Both the position numbers and the translations under genes were made by a program. DNA of 25,545 nt from Bacteroidota bacterium. Lineage in GTDB: Bacteria > Bacteroidota > Bacteroidia > Chitinophagales > Chitinophagaceae. Under the pieces are notes generated by a model, which had not been told where the DNA came from, made no database searches, and saw nothing but the letters and a program-made list of their open reading frames with translations. Shown here piece by piece: positions 22,902-25,545 of the stretch (position 1 is its first letter; every line of letters begins with the position of its first letter). The DNA lies in NCBI GenBank assembly GCA_023430465.1, contig JAEZAM010000056.1:1-25545 (forward strand). Direction: 5' to 3'.

Positions 22902-24296
22902 ATGAGTAAAACAACTGTCAAACAGGTTGCGCCCTTCGTCGTTCTTGCGGCGGTAGCCATTGCTGCGATCTTCGTTTCCCCGGCTTCTTCCTTCGACCCT
23001 GCTACGGTACTGGGTGAAGATGGCAAAACTCCTAAATATGTATATAATAGTGGCGACATTGCGTGGATGCTTGTTTCCTGCGCATTCGTTTTCCTGATGA
23101 CCCCCGCTCTCGCCTTCTTTTACGGTGGCATGGTCGGACGGAAAAATGTTTTGTCGACTATGATGAAAAGCACCGTCTCGGCTGGTATCATTTCCGTGCT
23201 CTGGATCGTGGTGCAGTTCAGTCTTTGCTTTGGTAAATCGATCAATGGCATCATTGGCGATCCCCGCACCTTCCTTTTCTTTAAAGACGTAATGAATGGA
23301 GAACCATGGAGCCTGGCAGCCACCATCCCCCTTCCCCTATTCGCGTTTTTTCAATTGATGTTTGCCATCATCACACCAGGCCTGGTGGTGGGTGCGGTGG
23401 CTGAGCGGATCCGTTTCAGTTCCTATACTCTATTCATTGTACTCTTTGGTATCCTCGTTTATGCACCACTGGCTCACATGGCCTGGCATCCTGAAGGATT
23501 GATGTTTAAAATGGGCGTACTTGATTTTGCCGGTGGTACTGTTGTTCATATCTCTGCAGGTATGGCTGCCCTTGCCGGTGCACTTGTTCTCAAGCCCCGC
23601 AAAGTGGAAAAAGCAAGTTCACCTGCCAACATCCCTTATGTGCTGATCGGAACGGGCCTACTGTGGTTCGGATGGTTCGGTTTCAATGCCGGGAGTGCTG
23701 TCGGAGCTGGCTCCCTGGGGGTTTATGCATTTGCCACCACAAATACCGCTGCGGCTGCGGCCGGTCTTTCCTGGATGTTCTGGGATGTTATCCGCGGCAA
23801 AAAACCATCGGTACTAGGTTTCTGCATTGGCGCAGTTGTCGGTCTCGTTGCGATCACACCTGCGGCTGGTTTTGTCGGTGTACCTCAGGCCTTGTTTATC
23901 GGCTTCATTGCGGCCATCGTTTCCAACGTAGTGGCAGAGTTTCTCAAAGCAAAAACCAGGTACGATGATCCGTTGGATGTATTTGCCTGCCACGGCGTCG
24001 GCGGTATCACGGGTATGCTGCTTACGGGTGTGTTTGGAAACAAGGCAGTGAATGCCGCCGTTCCGGAAAGCGGCCAGTTTCTGATACAATTGCAGGGCAT
24101 GGCTATCGCGGTCGCGTATAGTTTTGCAGCGTCCTTTATCATCTTCAAACTCATCAACCTGATCATGCCAATCCGCGTGACCCAGGAAGAAGAAGCAGAA
24201 GGACTTGATGCCTCACAGCATAATGAAAATTATGTGCAGGGCACCCTTCTCGTTCACAGCAATGGTACAGTTATCGAAAAACCGATAACGCACTAA
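22902..24296 (+). CDS. amtB: Ammonium transporter, Amt family
   Basis: Inner-membrane ammonium channel, 464 residues, with an N-terminal hydrophobic stretch (about 9-30) and some 11 further transmembrane helices. Pore residues are recognisable: the twin histidines His216 (DFAGGTVVHISAG) and His364 (FACHGVGGITG), Asp208, Trp195 near the recruitment site (HMAWHPEG) and the Phe pair at 149-150. Conserved FYGGMVGRKNVLSTMM lies at 73-88. The C-terminal tail RVTQEEEAEGLDASQHNE (425-442) is the standard GlnK/GlnB-interacting segment, so PII control is likely even though no glnK is adjacent. The first helix may be a cleaved signal peptide, as in other Amt proteins. Proximity to gltBD and the shared upstream motif indicate a nitrogen-limitation role. 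Confidence 0.96.
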   Translation: MSKTTVKQVAPFVVLAAVAIAAIFVSPASSFDPATVLGEDGKTPKYVYNSGDIAWMLVSCAFVFLMTPALAFFYGGMVGRKNVLSTMMKSTVSAGIISVLWIVVQFSLCFGKSINGIIGDPRTFLFFKDVMNGEPWSLAATIPLPLFAFFQLMFAIITPGLVVGAVAERIRFSSYTLFIVLFGILVYAPLAHMAWHPEGLMFKMGVLDFAGGTVVHISAGMAALAGALVLKPRKVEKASSPANIPYVLIGTGLLWFGWFGFNAGSAVGAGSLGVYAFATTNTAAAAAGLSWMFWDVIRGKKPSVLGFCIGAVVGLVAITPAAGFVGVPQALFIGFIAAIVSNVVAEFLKAKTRYDDPLDVFACHGVGGITGMLLTGVFGNKAVNAAVPESGQFLIQLQGMAIAVAYSFAASFIIFKLINLIMPIRVTQEEEAEGLDASQHNENYVQGTLLVHSNGTVIEKPITH

Positions 24297-24328
24297 GCAA
24301 CCCTCGCTCCCCTCATAAAATAGAAAAA

Positions 24329-24380
24329 GGCACAGATAAGTCGGGCTAAACTTCTCGCAAAAGTTTAGTCCTGCTGTGCC
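24329..24380 (+). ncRNA. Two-stage stem-loop between amtB and the porin gene
   Basis: Outer stem GGCACAG (24329-24335) with CTGTGCC (24374-24380), 7 bp. Inner stem GGGCTAAACTT (24343-24353) with AAGTTTAGTCC (24361-24371), 11 bp including one G-U, closed by a 7-nt loop CTCGCAA. A 7/2-nt internal loop separates the two. Only a weak CTTTCCTT tail follows, so it may be an mRNA processing or stability hairpin, a weak terminator, or a structured 5' leader of the downstream gene. It lies 29 bp before the porin ATG. Confidence 0.6.
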
Positions 24381-24409
24381 CTTTCCTTAACATCTAAAAT
24401 GTAAATACA

Positions 24410-25504
24410 ATGTTACGAAAATTATCATTGGCAGCATCTGCCTGCCTTTTACTTCTGTGTGTTCACGCCCAGGATCAGGATACTACCAAATCATTGACCA
24501 TTTCCGGAAATGCCGACGCTTACTATCGCTACAATTTTGCCGGAAATCAATCTGCACCCAACAACTTGACCAGTTTTACCAACTCCCAAAATTCATTCGA
24601 GCTTGGCATGGCCTCCCTTCGGGCGGATGCGACCGCATTGAGCGGCAAAGTAGGAGCTACTGTTGATCTTGGTTTCGGACGCCGGGCCCAGGAGTTTTCC
24701 TACAACGATGGTGAGGTTGATAACGCAAATGGTTTTTTTTCGCTGAATAACATCAAACAGGCGTTTATCACCTACTCTCCTTCATCTAACCTGAAATTCA
24801 CCATGGGTAAATTTGGTACCCACGTGGGCTACGAACTGCTTGATGCCCCGCTCAACCGTAACTACAGCATGAGCTATATGTTCACCAACGGGCCGTTTTT
24901 CCATACCGGTCTGAAGGCCGACATCACCGCAGGTTCGGTGGGCTTCATGCTCGGTGTGGCCAACTACACCGATCAGTCCACATCCACTACCTCCGTCAAA
25001 ACGGCACTGGCGCAGGTCAGCGGTGGTGTTGCTGATGGCAAGTTCAAATTTTATCTCAACTATGTTGGTTTTGGCGGATCGACAGATGGTGTAAATCCGA
25101 GTGGGTTGAAATCACTGAACCAGGTTGATCTTGTATTGCTCGGCACATTCAGCAGCACATTCAATGTTGGTGTAAATGCCACGATTCAAAACCGCAAACA
25201 GGTGAGCGGATCTCCCGATCCATCCGGAAGCTGGTACGGAGCTGCAGCCTATCTCAATTTCGATCCAAGCGAAAAAATCGGGCTGACCTTGAGAAGTGAA
25301 TACGTTGATGACTCCAAAGAAGATATCTACTTTGGTACAAATATTTTTGCCAACACACTTTCTTTGAATTATAAAGTTGGGCCACTGACCATCATCCCGG
25401 AATTGCGGTACGAAACTGCCGGTGATGAGATTTACCTGGACAAAGACCTGACGGGTACGAAGTCTTCATTCACAGGCATCCTGGCCGCGGTGTTTCGGTT
25501 TTAA
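24410..25504 (+). CDS. Outer-membrane beta-barrel porin-like protein
   Basis: A 364-residue protein with a Sec signal peptide, MLRKLSLAASACLLLLCVHA, and probable cleavage before QDQD. The rest is made of alternating short hydrophobic/aromatic strands with Gly/Asn/Ser turns (for example FKFYLNYVGFGG, KIGLTLRSEYVDD, LTIIPELRYE), and it ends in Phe (AAVFRF), the usual beta-barrel assembly signal. It best fits the putative beta-barrel porin-2 (BBP2/OmpL-like) family common in Bacteroidota. The barrel probably has 14-18 strands, but I could not count them reliably. Location next to amtB suggests uptake of ammonium or another small nitrogen compound across the outer membrane; this is inferred from context only. 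The hairpin at 24329-24380 separates it from amtB. Confidence 0.82.
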   Translation: MLRKLSLAASACLLLLCVHAQDQDTTKSLTISGNADAYYRYNFAGNQSAPNNLTSFTNSQNSFELGMASLRADATALSGKVGATVDLGFGRRAQEFSYNDGEVDNANGFFSLNNIKQAFITYSPSSNLKFTMGKFGTHVGYELLDAPLNRNYSMSYMFTNGPFFHTGLKADITAGSVGFMLGVANYTDQSTSTTSVKTALAQVSGGVADGKFKFYLNYVGFGGSTDGVNPSGLKSLNQVDLVLLGTFSSTFNVGVNATIQNRKQVSGSPDPSGSWYGAAAYLNFDPSEKIGLTLRSEYVDDSKEDIYFGTNIFANTLSLNYKVGPLTIIPELRYETAGDEIYLDKDLTGTKSSFTGILAAVFRF

Positions 25505-25518
25505 TATTTTGCAATGGC

Positions 25519-25545
25519 CCCGGTTTGTGTGTATGCGCGACCGGG
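25519..25545 (+). terminator. Probable terminator stem after the porin gene (cut by window)
   Basis: CCCGGT (25519-25524) pairs with ACCGGG (25540-25545) around a 15-nt loop, 14 bp after the porin stop. The window ends at the 3' arm, so a T-tract cannot be checked. Confidence 0.4.

Overview
The window reads as a chromosomal segment of a Bacteroidota bacterium, most likely of the Chitinophagaceae type. The grounds are Bacteroidota-style promoter elements (TTTG-N19-TAnnTTTG-like), A-rich start regions with almost no Shine-Dalgarno sequences, a small lipoprotein with a PepSY-like duplication, and a gene order of amino-acid and ammonium genes familiar from that phylum. No IS element, phage gene, CRISPR array, tRNA or rRNA was recognised.

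Minus-strand block (1-4143): read right to left it holds a 515-residue helical protein of unknown function, a 142-residue lipoprotein, carA, and a RimJ/RimL-like GNAT acetyltransferase cut by the window edge. Between carA and the lipoprotein lies 383 bp of non-coding DNA with three arrays of different 7-bp tandem repeats and a short stem-loop.

Branched-chain amino acid block (4341-16455, plus strand): leuA-leuC-leuD-leuB, then a 298-bp regulatory gap, then ilvE-ilvD-ilvB-ilvN-ilvC-ilvA. Together they encode the common Val/Ile/Leu pathway, threonine deaminase and the leucine branch. The gap between leuB and ilvE is the most informative non-coding part of the window. It holds a promoter, a 34-codon leader peptide whose core is LLQVIIVVVIIIIPI, a strong intrinsic terminator just before ilvE, and a 9-bp antiterminator pairing that excludes the terminator. 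This is a complete candidate for ribosome-mediated transcription attenuation, analogous to ilvL of enteric bacteria.

Nitrogen assimilation block (16615-25504, plus strand): gltB and gltD (glutamate synthase) end at a clear terminator, followed by amtB (ammonium channel) and an outer-membrane beta-barrel protein. The upstream regions of gltB and amtB share TAATTTAGG-N8-TTGC, which has the GG-N10-GC geometry of a sigma-54 promoter. A 20-bp-spaced direct repeat lies upstream of the amtB copy. Glutamate from GOGAT is the amino donor for IlvE, so the two plus-strand blocks are metabolically linked.

All functional assignments come from reading motifs. No database search, folding program or expression data was available.
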